Below, piece after piece: positions 49,951 to 61,394 of a stretch of DNA of 64,000 nt; positions within the stretch are counted from its first letter, which is position 1; the number at the start of each line of letters is the position of its first letter. Below the pieces are notes generated by a model. That model had not been told where the DNA came from, did no database searches, and was given only the letters and a program-made list of their open reading frames with translations. The stretch covers positions 34,933,501-34,997,500 of the forward strand of contig NC_079878.1 of assembly GCF_029227915.1 (NCBI RefSeq), in the 5' to 3' direction. Source of the DNA: Hydractinia symbiolongicarpus (Eukaryota > Cnidaria > Hydrozoa > Anthoathecata > Hydractiniidae). A program made the position numbers and the translations under genes.

Positions 49951-51028
49951 AGCGCCCAGTGTAATCGCTGAGTCCCGGCAATCATGTCAAGTTAAGAAGA
50001 ATGTTATTTCTTGGAGTCCAATCGTCTCATTAATCACATTTATCAGGTCACAGTCCAAAGTTAGTTCAATTAAGTCCCACAGTAAATCGTTTCACTGTTA
50101 AAAGCCATACAACCTAGTAATACTAGAAAAATGTCACGAAATACATGTTGGTACGAACAAGTGACTCAACTGTTGTAACTCAAACGGATTGATATTGTTA
50201 TAAAGACAATGAAAGGTAGTTTCTGAGGCTGTCGCTATTTCTTCAGCGCGCGATAACGGCTAGGATTGGTCCCACAGTAAAAAATGACTTATAAATCTAT
50301 ATTTTTAAATGAAGCGCCACCACAACGCCCAGTGTAATCGCTGAGTCCCGGCAATCATGTCAAGTTAAGAAGAATGTTATTTCTTGGAGTCCAATCGTCT
50401 CATTTATCACATTTATCAGGTCACAGTCCAAAGTTAGTTCAATTAAGTCCCACAGTCAATCGTTTCACTGTTAAAAGCGATGCAACCTAGTAATATAAGA
50501 AAAAAATCGGTAAACACATGTTGGAACGAATATGTGACCCAACCTTTGAAACTCAAATGGACTGACCCCGTTAGAAAGTCAGTGAAATATAGTATTTGAA
50601 ACTGTCTCTATTTCTTCAGCGCGCACTAACGGCTACGATTGGTCACACATTAAAAAAATGACTTTCTTATCGCTGAGTCCCGGCAATCACGTCCAATTAA
50701 GAAGAATGTTATTTCTTGGAGTCCAATTTTCTCATTTATCACATTTATCAGGTCACAATCCAAAGTTAGTTCAATTAAGTCCCACAGTCAATCGTTTCAC
50801 TGTTAAAAGCGATGCAACCTAGCAATATAAGAAAAAAATCGGTAAATACATGTTTTTACGAATATGTGACTCAACCGTTGTAACTCAAACGGACTGACAC
50901 CGTTAGAAAGTCAATGATATGCAGTTTTTGAAACTGTCGCTATTTCTTCAGCGCCCGATAACGGATAGGATTGGTCCCACAGTAAAAAATGACTTATCAA
51001 TCTAAATTTTTAAATGAAGGGCTACCAC
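49951..51028 (+). repeat. A, D and short-C interlude between cassettes
   Basis: Units start at 49951 (A), 50324 (D) and about 50666 (short, C-like). They return to the lineage of block 10. The D unit carries GTTGGAACGAATATG, otherwise seen at about 37.97, 59.81 and 60.89 kb, and a linker ATAAATCTATATTTTT shared with 59.58 and 60.66 kb. The short unit switches near 50.89 kb into GATATGCAGTTTTTG and CAGCGCCCGATAACGG, the sequence that precedes the next H unit. Confidence 0.85.
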
Positions 51029-51035
51029 AGAGCCC
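51019..51035. other. Remodelled stem-loop in class H
   Basis: Two substitutions in the boundary give GGGCT and AGCCC, a new perfect 5-bp stem with the 7-base loop ACCACAG. The total length does not change. The same form is at 54751-54767 before the third-cassette H unit. The first-cassette H unit (44726) has the ordinary GCGCT form, because its left part comes from the A/B lineage. Confidence 0.7.
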
Positions 51036-54000
51036 AGTGTAATCGTTGAGTTCCAGCAATCACGTCAAATTAAGAAGAATGTTATTTCTTGGAGTCCAAT
51101 TGTCTCCTTTACCACATTTATTAGGTCACAGTCCAAAGTTTGTTCAATTAAGTCCCACAGTCAATCGTTTCATAGTTAAAAGCGATGCAACCTAGTAATA
51201 TCAGAAAAATATCGCTTAATTTAAGTTGGTACGAATATGTGACACAACTGTTGTAACTGAAACGGACTGACACCGTTAGAAAGTCAATGATATGCAGTTT
51301 TTGAAACTGTCGCTATTTCTTCAGCGCCCGATAACGGCTAGGATTGGTCCCACAGTAAAAAATGACTTATTAATCTCACTTTTTCAATGAAGAACTATCA
51401 CAGCGCCCAGTGTGATCGCTGAGTTCCGGCAATCATGTCAAATTAAGAAGAATGTTATTTCTTGGAGTCAACTTGTCTCTGTTATCACATTTATCAGGTC
51501 ACAGTCGAAAGTTAGTTCAGTTAAGTCCCACAGTCAATCGTTTCACTGTTAAAAGCGATGCAACCTAGTAATATCAGATAAATGTCGCTAAATACATGTT
51601 GGTACGAATATGTGACCCAACCGTTGAAACTCAAACGGACTGACACCGTTAGAAAGTCAGTGAAGTGTAGTATTTGAAACAGTCTCTATTTCTTCAGCGC
51701 GCGCTAACGGCTAGGATTTGTCCCACAGTAAAAAATGACTTATTTTTCTAAATTTATAAATGAAGAACTATCACAGCGCCCAGTGTGATCGCTGAGTTCC
51801 GGCAATCATGTCAAATTAAGAAGAATGTTATTTCTTGGAGTCAACTTGTCTCTGTTATCACATTTATCAGGTCACAGTCGAAAGTTAGTTCAGTTAAGTC
51901 CCACAGTCAATCGTTTCACTGTTAAAAGCGATGCAACCTAGTAATATCAGATAAATGTCGCTAAATACATGTTGGTACGAATATGTGACCCAACCGTTGA
52001 AACTCAAACGGACTGACACCGTTAGAAAGTCAATGAAATGTAGTTTTTGAAACTGTCACTATTTCTTCAGCCCGTCATAACGGCTAGGATAGGTCCCACA
52101 GTAAAGAATGACTTATTAATCTAAACTTTTAAATAAAACGCTACTACAGCGCCCAGTGTAATCGCTGAGTTCCGGCAATCATTTCAAATTAAGAAGAATG
52201 TTATTTCTTGGAGTCCAACTGTCTCATTTATCACCTTTGTCAGGTCACAGTCCAAAGTTAGTTCAGTTAAGTCCCACAGTCAATCGTTTCACTGTTAAAA
52301 GCGATGAAACCTAGTGATATCAGATAAATATCGCTAATTACATGTTGGTACGAATATGTGACCCAACTGTTGAAACTCAAACGGACTGACACCGTTAGAA
52401 AGTCAGTGAAGTGTAGCATTTGAAACAGTCTCTATTTCTTCAGCGCGCGCTAACGGCTAGGATTTGTCCCACATTAAAAAAATGACTTTTTTATCTTAAT
52501 TCTTAAATGAAGCGCTACCACAGCGCCCAGTGTAATCGCTGAGTTTAGGCAATCATGTCAAATTAAGAAGAATGTTACTTCTTGGAGTCAACTTGTCTCA
52601 CTTATAACATTTATCAGGTCACAATCCAACATCGGTTCAATTAAGTCCCACAGTCAATCGTTTCACTGTTAAAAGCGATGCAACCTAGTAATATCATAAA
52701 AATATTGCTAAATACATGTTGGTACGAATATGTGACCCAACCGTTGTAACTCAAACGGACTGACACCGTTAGAAAGTGAATAAAATTTAGTTTTCGAAAC
52801 TGTCGCTATTTCTTCAGCGCGCGGTGACGACTAGGATAGGTCCCACAGTAAAGAATGACTTTTTAATCTAAACTTTTAAATGAAGCGCTACCACAGCGCC
52901 CAGTGTAATCGCTGAGTTTCGGCAATCATGTCAAATTAAGAAGAATGTTATTTCTTGGAGTCCAATTGTCTCCTTTACCACAGTTATCAGGTCACAGTCC
53001 AAAGTTTGTTCAGTTAAGTCCCACAGTCAATCGCTTCATTGTTAAAAGCGATGCAACCTAGTAATAACAGAAAAACATCGCTAAATACATATTGGTACAA
53101 ATATGTGTCCCAACCGTTGTAACTCAAACGGACTTACACCGTTAGAAAATCAATGAAATGTAGTTTTTGAAACTGTCACTATTTCTTCAGCGCGTCATAA
53201 CGGCTAGGATAGGTCCCACAGTAAAGAATGACTTTTTAATCTAAACTTTTAAATGAAGCGCTACCACAGCGCCCAGTGTAATCGCTGAGTTCCGGCAATC
53301 ATGTCAAATTAAGAAGAATGCTATTTCTTGTAGTCCAACTGTCTCATTTATGACCTTTGTCAGGTCACAGTCCAAAGTTAGTTCAGTTAAGTCCCACAGT
53401 CAATCGTTTCACTGTTAAAAGCGATGCAACCTAGTAATATGAGAAAAATATCGCTAAATACATGTTGGTACGAATATGTGACCCAACCGTTGAAACTTAA
53501 ACGGACTGACACCGTTAGAAAGTGAGTGAAATGTGGTATTTGAAACTGTCTCTATTTCTTCTGCGCGCGCTAACGGCTAGGATTTGTCCCACATTAAAAA
53601 AATGACTTTTTTATCTTAATTCTTAAATGAAGCGCTACCACAGCGCCCAGTGTAATCGCTGAGTTTCGGCAATCATGTCAAATTAAGAAGAATGTTACTT
53701 CTTGGAGTCAACTTGTCTCACTTATAACATTTATCAGGTCACAATCCAAAATCGGTTCAATTAAGTCCCACAGTCAATCGTTTCACTGTTAAAAGCGATG
53801 CAACCTAGTAATATCATAAAAATATTGCTAAATACATGTTGGTACGAATATGTGACCCAACCGTTGTAACTCAAACGGACTGACACCGTTAGAAAGTGAA
53901 TGAAATTTAGTTTTTGAAACTGTCGCTATTTCTTCAGCTCGCGTTAACGCATAGGATTGGTCCCACAGTAAAGAATGATTTATTTATCTAAATATTTCAA

Positions 54001-54387
54001 CGAAGCGCTACCAAAGCGCTCAGTGTAATCGCTGAGTTCCGGCAATCACGTCAAATTAAGAAGAATGTTATTTCTTGGAGTCCAATTGTCTCATTTATCA
54101 CATTTATCATGTCACAGTCCAAAGTTAGTTCAATTAAATCCCACAGCCAATCGTTTCATTGTTGAAAGTGATGCAACCCAGTAATATCAGAAAAACATCG
54201 CTAAGTACATGTTGGTACGAATATGTGACCCAACTGTTGTAACTCAAACGGATTGATACTGTTACAAAGACAATGAAAGGTAGTTTCTAAAGCTGTCGCT
54301 ATTTCTTCAGCGCGCGATAACTGCTAGGATTGGTCCCACAGTAAAGAATGACTTATTTATCTAATTTCTTAAATAAAGCGCTACCAC
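51029..54387 (+). repeat. H-to-P cassette, copy 2 (nine units)
   Basis: Units start at 51029 (H), 51402 (I), 51775 (I head, J tail), 52148 (K), 52522 (L), 52895 (J), 53268 (N), 53642 (L) and 54015 (P). Compared with copy 1, two units of the I-I-I-J run are missing. The fusion lies in the unit at 51775, where an I-type variable segment runs into a J-type tail (AACTGTCACTATTTC, CAGCCCGTCATAACGG) near 52.01-52.03 kb. It also lacks the extra J-K units. The right edge in P near 54.24 kb is at the same place as in copy 1. Confidence 0.87.
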
Positions 54388-54760
54388 AGCGCCCTGTGTA
54401 ATTGCTGAGTTCCGACAATATCGTCCAATTAAGAAGAATGTTATTTCTTGGAGTCCAATTGTCTCATTTATCACATTTATCAGGTCACAGTCCAAAATCA
54501 GTAAAACTTAGTCCCACAGTCAATCGTTTCATTTTTAAAAGCGATGCAACCTAGTAATATCATAAAAATATCGCTAAATACATGTTGCTACGAATATGTG
54601 ACCCAACCGTTGAAACTCAAACGGACTGACACGGTTAGAAAGTCAATGAATTGCAGTTTTTGAAACTGTCGCTATTTCTTCAGCGCCCGATAACGGATAG
54701 GATTGGTCCCACAGTAAAAAATGTCTTATTAATCTAAATTTTTAAATGAAGGGCTACCAC
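54388..54760 (+). repeat. Chimeric linker unit between cassettes 2 and 3
   Basis: This 373-bp unit begins as class B (ATCATAAAAATATCGC, GTTGCTACG). Near 54.61 kb it switches to GTTGAAACTC, AATTGCAGTTTTTG and CAGCGCCCGATAACGG. That second part matches the tail at about 50.91-50.97 kb that precedes the second cassette. The unit therefore holds the left edge of the third cassette. Confidence 0.84.
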
Positions 54761-57700
54761 AGAGCCCAGTGTAATCGTTGAGTTCCAGCAATCACGTCAA
54801 ATTAAGAAGAATGTTATTTCTTGGAGTCCAATTGTCTCCTTTACCACATTTATTAGGTCACAGTCCAAAGTTTGTTCAATTAAGTCCCACAGTCAATCGT
54901 TTCATAGTTAAAAGCGATGCAACCTAGTAATATCAGAAAAATATCGCTTAATTTATGTTGGTACGAATATGTGACACAACTGTTGTAACTGAAACGGACT
55001 GACACCGTTAGAAAGTCAATGATATGTAGTTTTTGAAACGGTTGCTTTTTTTTCAGCGCTCGATAACAGCTAGGATTAGTCCCACAGTAAAAAATGACTT
55101 ATTAATCTCACTTTTTCAATGAAGAACTATCACAGCGCCCAGTGTGATCGCTGAGTTCCGGCAATCATGTCAAATTAAGAAGAATGTTATTTCTTGGAGT
55201 CAACTTGTCTCTGTTATCACATTTATCAGGTCACAGTCGAAAGTTAGTTCAGTTAAGTCCCACAGTCAATCGTTTCACTGTTAAAAGCGATGCAACCTAG
55301 TAATATCAGATAAATGTCGCTAAATACATGTTGGTACGAATATGTGACCCAACCGTTGAAACTCAAACGGACTGACACCGTTAGAAAGTCAGTGAAGTGT
55401 AGTATTTGAAACAGTCTCTATTTCTTCAGCGCGCGCTAACGGCTAGGATTTGTCCCACAGTAAAAAATGACTTATTTTTCTAAATTTATAAATGAAGAAC
55501 TATCACAGCGCCCAGTGTGATCGCTGAGTTCCGGCAATCATGTCAAATTAAGAAGAATGTTATTTCTTGGAGTCAACTTGTCTCTGTTATCACATTTATC
55601 AGGTCACAGTCGAAAGTTAGTTCAGTTAAGTCCCACAGTCAATCGTTTCACTGTTAAAAGCGATGCAACCTAGTAATATCAGATAAATGTCGCTAAATAC
55701 ATGTTGGTACGAATATGTGACCCAACCGTTGAAACTCAAACGGACTGACACTGTTAGAAAGTCAGTGGAGTGTAGTATTTGAAACAGTCTCTATTTCTTC
55801 AGTGCGCGCTAACGGCTAGGATTTGTCCCACAGTAAAAAATGACTTATTTTTCTAAATTTATAAGTGAAGAACTATCACAGCGCCCAGTGTGATCGCTTA
55901 ATTTCCGGCAATCATGTGAAATTAAGAAGAATGTTATTTCTTGGAGTCAACTTGTCTCTATTATCACATTTATCAGGTCACAGTCGAAAGTTAGTTCAGT
56001 TAAGTCCCACAGTCAATCGTTTCACTGTTAAAAGCGATGCAACCTAGTAATATCAGATAAATGTCGCTAAATACATGTTGGTACGAATATGTGACCCAAC
56101 CGTTGAAACTCAAACGGACTGACACCGTTAGAAAGTCAGTGGAGTGTAGTATTTGAAACAGTCTCTATTTCTTCAGTGCGCGCTAACGGCTAGGATTTGT
56201 CCCACAGTAAAAAATGACTTATTTTTCTAAATTTATAAATGAAGAACTATCACAGCGCCCAGTGTGATCGCTTAATTTCCGGCAATCATGTCAAATTAAG
56301 AAGAATGTTATTTCTTGGAGTCAACTTGTCTCTATTATCACATTTATCAGGTCACAGTCGAAAGTTAGTTCAGTTAAGTCCCACAGTCAATCGCTTCATT
56401 GTTAAAAGCGATGCAACCTAGTAATAACAGAAAAACATCGCTAAATACATATTGGTACGAATATGTGACCCAACCGTTGTAACTCAAACGGACTTACACC
56501 GTTAGAAAATCAATGAAATGTAGTTTTTGAAACTGACACTATTTCTTCAGCCCGTCATAACGGCTAGGATAGGTCCCACAGTAAAGAATGACTTAATAAT
56601 CTAAACTTTTAAATGAAACGCTACCACAGCGCCCAGTGTAATCGCTGAGTTCCGGCAATCATGTCAAATTAAGAAGAATGTTATTTCTTGGAGTCCAACT
56701 GTCTCATTTATCACCTTTGTCAGGTCACAGTCCAAAGTTAGTTCAGTTAAGTCCCACAGTCAATCGTTTCACTGTTAAAAGCGATGAAACCTAGTGATAT
56801 CAGATAAATATCGCTAATTACATGTTGGTACGAATATGTGACCCAACTGTTGAATCTCAAACGGACTGACACCGTTAGAAAGTCAATGAAGTGTAGCATT
56901 TGAAACAGTCTCTATTTCTTCAGCGCGCGCTAACGGCTAGGATTTGTCCCACATTAAAAAAATGACTTTTTTATCTTAATTCTTAAATGAAGCGCTACCA
57001 CAGCGCCCAGTGTAATCGCTGAGTTTCGGCAATCATGTCAAATTAAGAAGAAAGTTACTTCTTGGAGTCAACTTGTCTCACTTATAACATTTATCAGGTC
57101 ACAATCAAACATCGGTTCAATTAAGTCCCACAGTCAATCGTTTCACTGTTAAAAGCGATGCAACCTAGTAAAATCATAAAAATATTGCTAAATACATGTT
57201 GGTACGAATATGTGACCCAACCGTTGTAACTCAAACGGACTGACACCGTTAGAAAGTGAATAAAATTTAGTTTTCGAAACTGTCGCTATTTCTTCAGCGC
57301 GCGGTGACGACTAGGATAGGTCCCACAGTAAAAAATGACTTGTTAATCTAAATTTTTAAATGAAGCGCTACCACAGCGCCCAGTGTAATCGCTGAGTTTC
57401 GGCAATCATGTCAAATTAAGAAGAATGTTATTTCTTGGAGTCCAATTGTCTCCTTTACCACAGTTATCAGGTCACAGTCCAAAGTTTGTTCAGTTAAGTC
57501 CCACAGTCAATCGCTTCATTGTTAAAAGCGATGCAACCTAGTAATAACAGAAAAACATCGCTAAATACATATTGGTACAAATATGTGACCCAACCGTTGT
57601 AACTCAAACGGACTTACACCGTTAGAAAATCAATGAAATGTAGTTTTTGAAACTGTCACTATTTCTTCAGCGCGTCATAACGGCTAGGATAGGTCCCACA

Positions 57701-59240
57701 GTAAAGAATGACTTTTTAATCTAAACTTTTAAATGAAGCGCTACCACAGCGCCCAGTGTAATCGCTGAGTTCCGGCAATCATGTCAAATTAAGAAGAATG
57801 TTATTTCTTGGAGTCCAACTGTCTCATTTATGACCTTTGTCAGGTCACAGTCCAAAGTTAGTTCAGTTAAGTCCCACAGTCAATCGTTTCACTGTTAAAA
57901 GCGATGCAACCTAGTAATATGAGAAAAATATCGCTAAATACATGTTGGTACGAATATGTGACCCAACCGTTGAAACTTAAACGGACTGACACCGTTAGAA
58001 AGTGAGTGAAATGTGGTATTTGAAACTGTCTCTATTTCTTCTGCGCGCGCTAACGGCTAGGATTTGTCCCACATTAAAAAAATGACTTTTTTATCTTAAT
58101 TCTTAAATGAAGCGCTACCACAGCGCCCAGTGTAATCGCTGAGTTTCGGCAATCATGTCAAATTAAGAAGAATGTTACTTCTTGGAGTCAACTTGTCTCA
58201 CTTATAACATTTATCAGGTCACAATCCAAAATCGGTTCAATTAAGTACCACAGTCAATCGTTTCACTGTTAAAAGCGATGCAACCTAGTAATATCATAAA
58301 AATATTGCTAAATACATGTTGGTACGAATATGTGACCCAACCGTTGTAACTCAAACGGACTGACACCGTTAGAAAGTGAATAAAATTTTGTTTTCGAAAC
58401 TGTCGCTATTTCTTCAGCGCGCGGTGACGACTAGGATAGGTCCCACAGTAAAAAATGACTTGTTAATCTAAATTTTTAAATGAAGCGCTACCACAGCGCC
58501 CAGTGTAATCGCTGAGTTTCGGCAATCATGTCAAATTAAGAAGAATGTTATTTCTTGGAGTCCAATTGTCTCCTTTACCACAGTTATCAGGTCACAGTCC
58601 AAAGTTTGTTCAGTTAAGTCCCACACTCAATCGCTTCATTGATAAAAGCGATGCAACCTAGTAATAACAGAAAAACATCGCTAAATACATATTGGTACAA
58701 ATATGTGACCCAACCGTTGTAACTCAAACGGACTTACACCGTTAGAAAATCAATGAAATGTAGTTTTTGAAACTGTCACTATTTCTTCAGCGCGTCATAA
58801 CGGCTAGGATAGGTCCCACAGTAAAGAATGACTTTTTAATCTAAACTTTTAAATGAAGCGCTACCACAGCGCCCAGTGTAATCGCTGAGTTCCGGCAATC
58901 ATGTCAAATTAAGAAGAATGTTATTTCTTGGAGTCCAACTGTCTCATTTATGACCTTTGTCAGGTCACAGTCCAAAGTTAGTTCAGTTAAGTCCCACAGT
59001 CAATCGTTTCACTGTTAAAAGCGATGCAACCTAGTAATATCATAAAAATATTGCTAAATACATGTTGGTACGAATATGTGACCCAACCGTTGTAACTCAA
59101 ACGGACTGACACCGTTAGAAAGTGAATGAAATTTAGTTTTTGAAACTGTCGCTATTTCTTCAGCTCGCGTTAACGGATAGGATTGGTCCCACAGTAAAAA
59201 ATGACTTATTTATCTAATTTCTTACATAAAGCGCTACCAC
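54761..59240 (+). repeat. H-to-L cassette, copy 3 (12 units, P missing)
   Basis: Units start at 54761 (H), 55134 (I), 55507 (I), 55880 (I), 56254 (J), 56628 (K), 57002 (L), 57375 (J), 57748 (N), 58122 (L), 58495 (J) and 58868 (K/N-like body with L variable segment). The 3-unit step from 57375 to 58495 (1,120 bp) is partly repeated. Units 55880 and 56254 share GATCGCTTAATTTCC, a 1-base insertion, and are 374 bp. The last L tail (CAGCTCGCGTTAACGG) is the one that precedes P in copies 1 and 2. Here it passes near 59.19 kb into class B sequence, so the P unit has been lost. Confidence 0.86.
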
Positions 59241-61394
59241 AGCGCCCAGTGTAATCGCTGAGTTCCGACAATCACGTCCAATTAAGAAGAATGTTATTTC
59301 TTGGAGTCCAATTGTCTCATTTATCACATTTATCAGGTCACAGTCCAAAATCAGTAAAACTTAATCCCACAGTCAATCGTTTCATTGTTAAAAGCGATGC
59401 AACCTAGTAATATCATAAAATATCGCTAAATACATGTTGCTACGAATATGTGACCCAACCGTTGTAACTCAAACGGATTGATACTGTTACAAAGACAATG
59501 AAAGGTAATTTCTGAGGCTGTCGCTATTTCTTCAGCGCGCGATAACGGCTAGGATTGGTCCCACAGTAAAAAATGACTTATAAATCTATATTTTTAAATG
59601 AAGCGCCACCACAACGCCCAGTGTAATCGCTGAGTCCCGGCAATCATGTCAAGTTAAGAAGAATGTTATTTCTTGGAGTCCAATCGTCTCATTTATCACA
59701 TTTATCAGGTCACAGTCCAAAGTTAGTTCAATTAAGTCCCACAGTCAATCATTTCACTGTTAAAAGCGATGCAACCTAGTAATATAAGAAAAAAATCGGT
59801 AAACACATGTTGGAACGAATATGTGACCCAACCTTTGGAACTCAAATGGACTGACCCCGTTAGAAAGTCAGTGAAATATAGTATTTGAAACTGTCTCTAT
59901 TTCTTCAGCGCGCACTAACGGCTACGATTGGTCACGCATTAAAAAAATGACTTTCTTATCGCTGAGTCCCGGCAATCACGTCCAATTAAGAAGAATGTTA
60001 TTTCTTGGAGTCCAATTTTCTCATTTATCACATTTATCAGGTCACAATCCAAAGTTAGTTCAATTAAGTCCCACAGTCAATCGTTTCACTGTTAAAAGCG
60101 ATGCAAGATAGTAATACTGGAAAAATGTCACGAAATACATGTTGGTACGAACAAGTGACTCAACCGTTGTAACTCAAACGGATTGATATTGTTATAAAGA
60201 CAATGAAAGGTAGTTTCTGAAGCTGTCGCTATTTCTTCAGCGCGCGATAACTGCTAGGATTGGTTCCACAGTAAAAAAGGACTTATTTATCTAATTTCTT
60301 ACATAAAGCGCTACCACAGCGCCCAGTGTAATCGCTGAGTTCCGACAATCACGTCCAATTAAGAAGAATGTTATTTCTTGGAGTCCAATTGTCTCATTTA
60401 TCACATTTATCAGGTCACAGTCCAAAATCAGTAAAACTTAATCCCACAGTCAATCGTTTCATTGTTAAAAGCGATGCAACCTAGTAATATCATAAAATAT
60501 CGCTAAATACATGTTGCTACGAATATGTGACCCAACCGTTGTAACTCAAACGGATTGATACTGTTACAAAGACAATGAAAGGTAATTTCTGAGGCTGTGG
60601 CTATTTCTTCAGCGCGCGATAACGGCTAGGATTGGTCCCACAGTAAAAAATGACTTATAAATCTATATTTTTAAATGAAGCGCCACCACAACGCCCAGTG
60701 TAATCGCTGAGTCCCGGCAATCATGTCAAGTTAAGAAGAATGTTATTTCTTGGAGTCCAATCGTCTCATTTATCACATTTATCAGGTCACAGTCCAAAGT
60801 TAGTTCAATTAAGTCCCACAGTCAATCATTTCACTGTTAAAAGCGATGCAACCTAGTAATATAAGAAAAAAATCGGTAAACACATGTTGGAACGAATATG
60901 TGACCCAACCTTTGGAACTCAAATGGACTGACCCCGTTAGAAAGTCAGTGAAATATAGTATTTGAAACTGTCTCTATTTCTTCAGCGCGCACTAACGGCT
61001 ACGATTGGTCACGCATTAAAAAAATGACTTTCTTATCGCTGAGTCCCGGCAATCACGTCCAATTAAGAAGAATGTTATTTCTTGGAGTCCAATTTTCTCA
61101 TTTATCACATTTATCAGGTCACAATCCAAAGTTAGTTCAATTAAGTCCCACAGTCAATCGTTTCACTGTTAAAAGCGATGCAACATAGTAATATGAGAAA
61201 AAAATCGGTAAATACATGTTTTTACGAATATGTGACTCAACCGTTGTAACTCAAACGGATTGATTCTGTTAGAAAGACAATGAAAGGTAGTTTCTGAAGC
61301 TGTCGCTATTTCTTCAGCGCGCGATAACTGCTAGGATTGGTCCCACAGTAAAGAATGACTTATTTATCTAATTTCTTAAATAAAGCGCTACCAC
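59241..61394 (+). repeat. 1,077-bp trimer (B, D, short) in two tandem copies
   Basis: Units start at 59241 (B), 59613 (D), about 59955 (short), 60318 (B), 60690 (D) and about 61032 (short, C). The offset between the copies is 1,077 bp. Both copies share the 1-base deletion in ATCATAAAATATCGC, TTAATCCCACAG, ACCACAACGCCCAG, CAATCATTTCACTG and GGTCACGCATT. The copies differ at the end: the first short unit reads GCAAGATAGTAATACTGG and continues as class A, while the second reads GCAACATAGTAATATGAG and continues as class C. That point is the probable duplication breakpoint. Confidence 0.87.
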
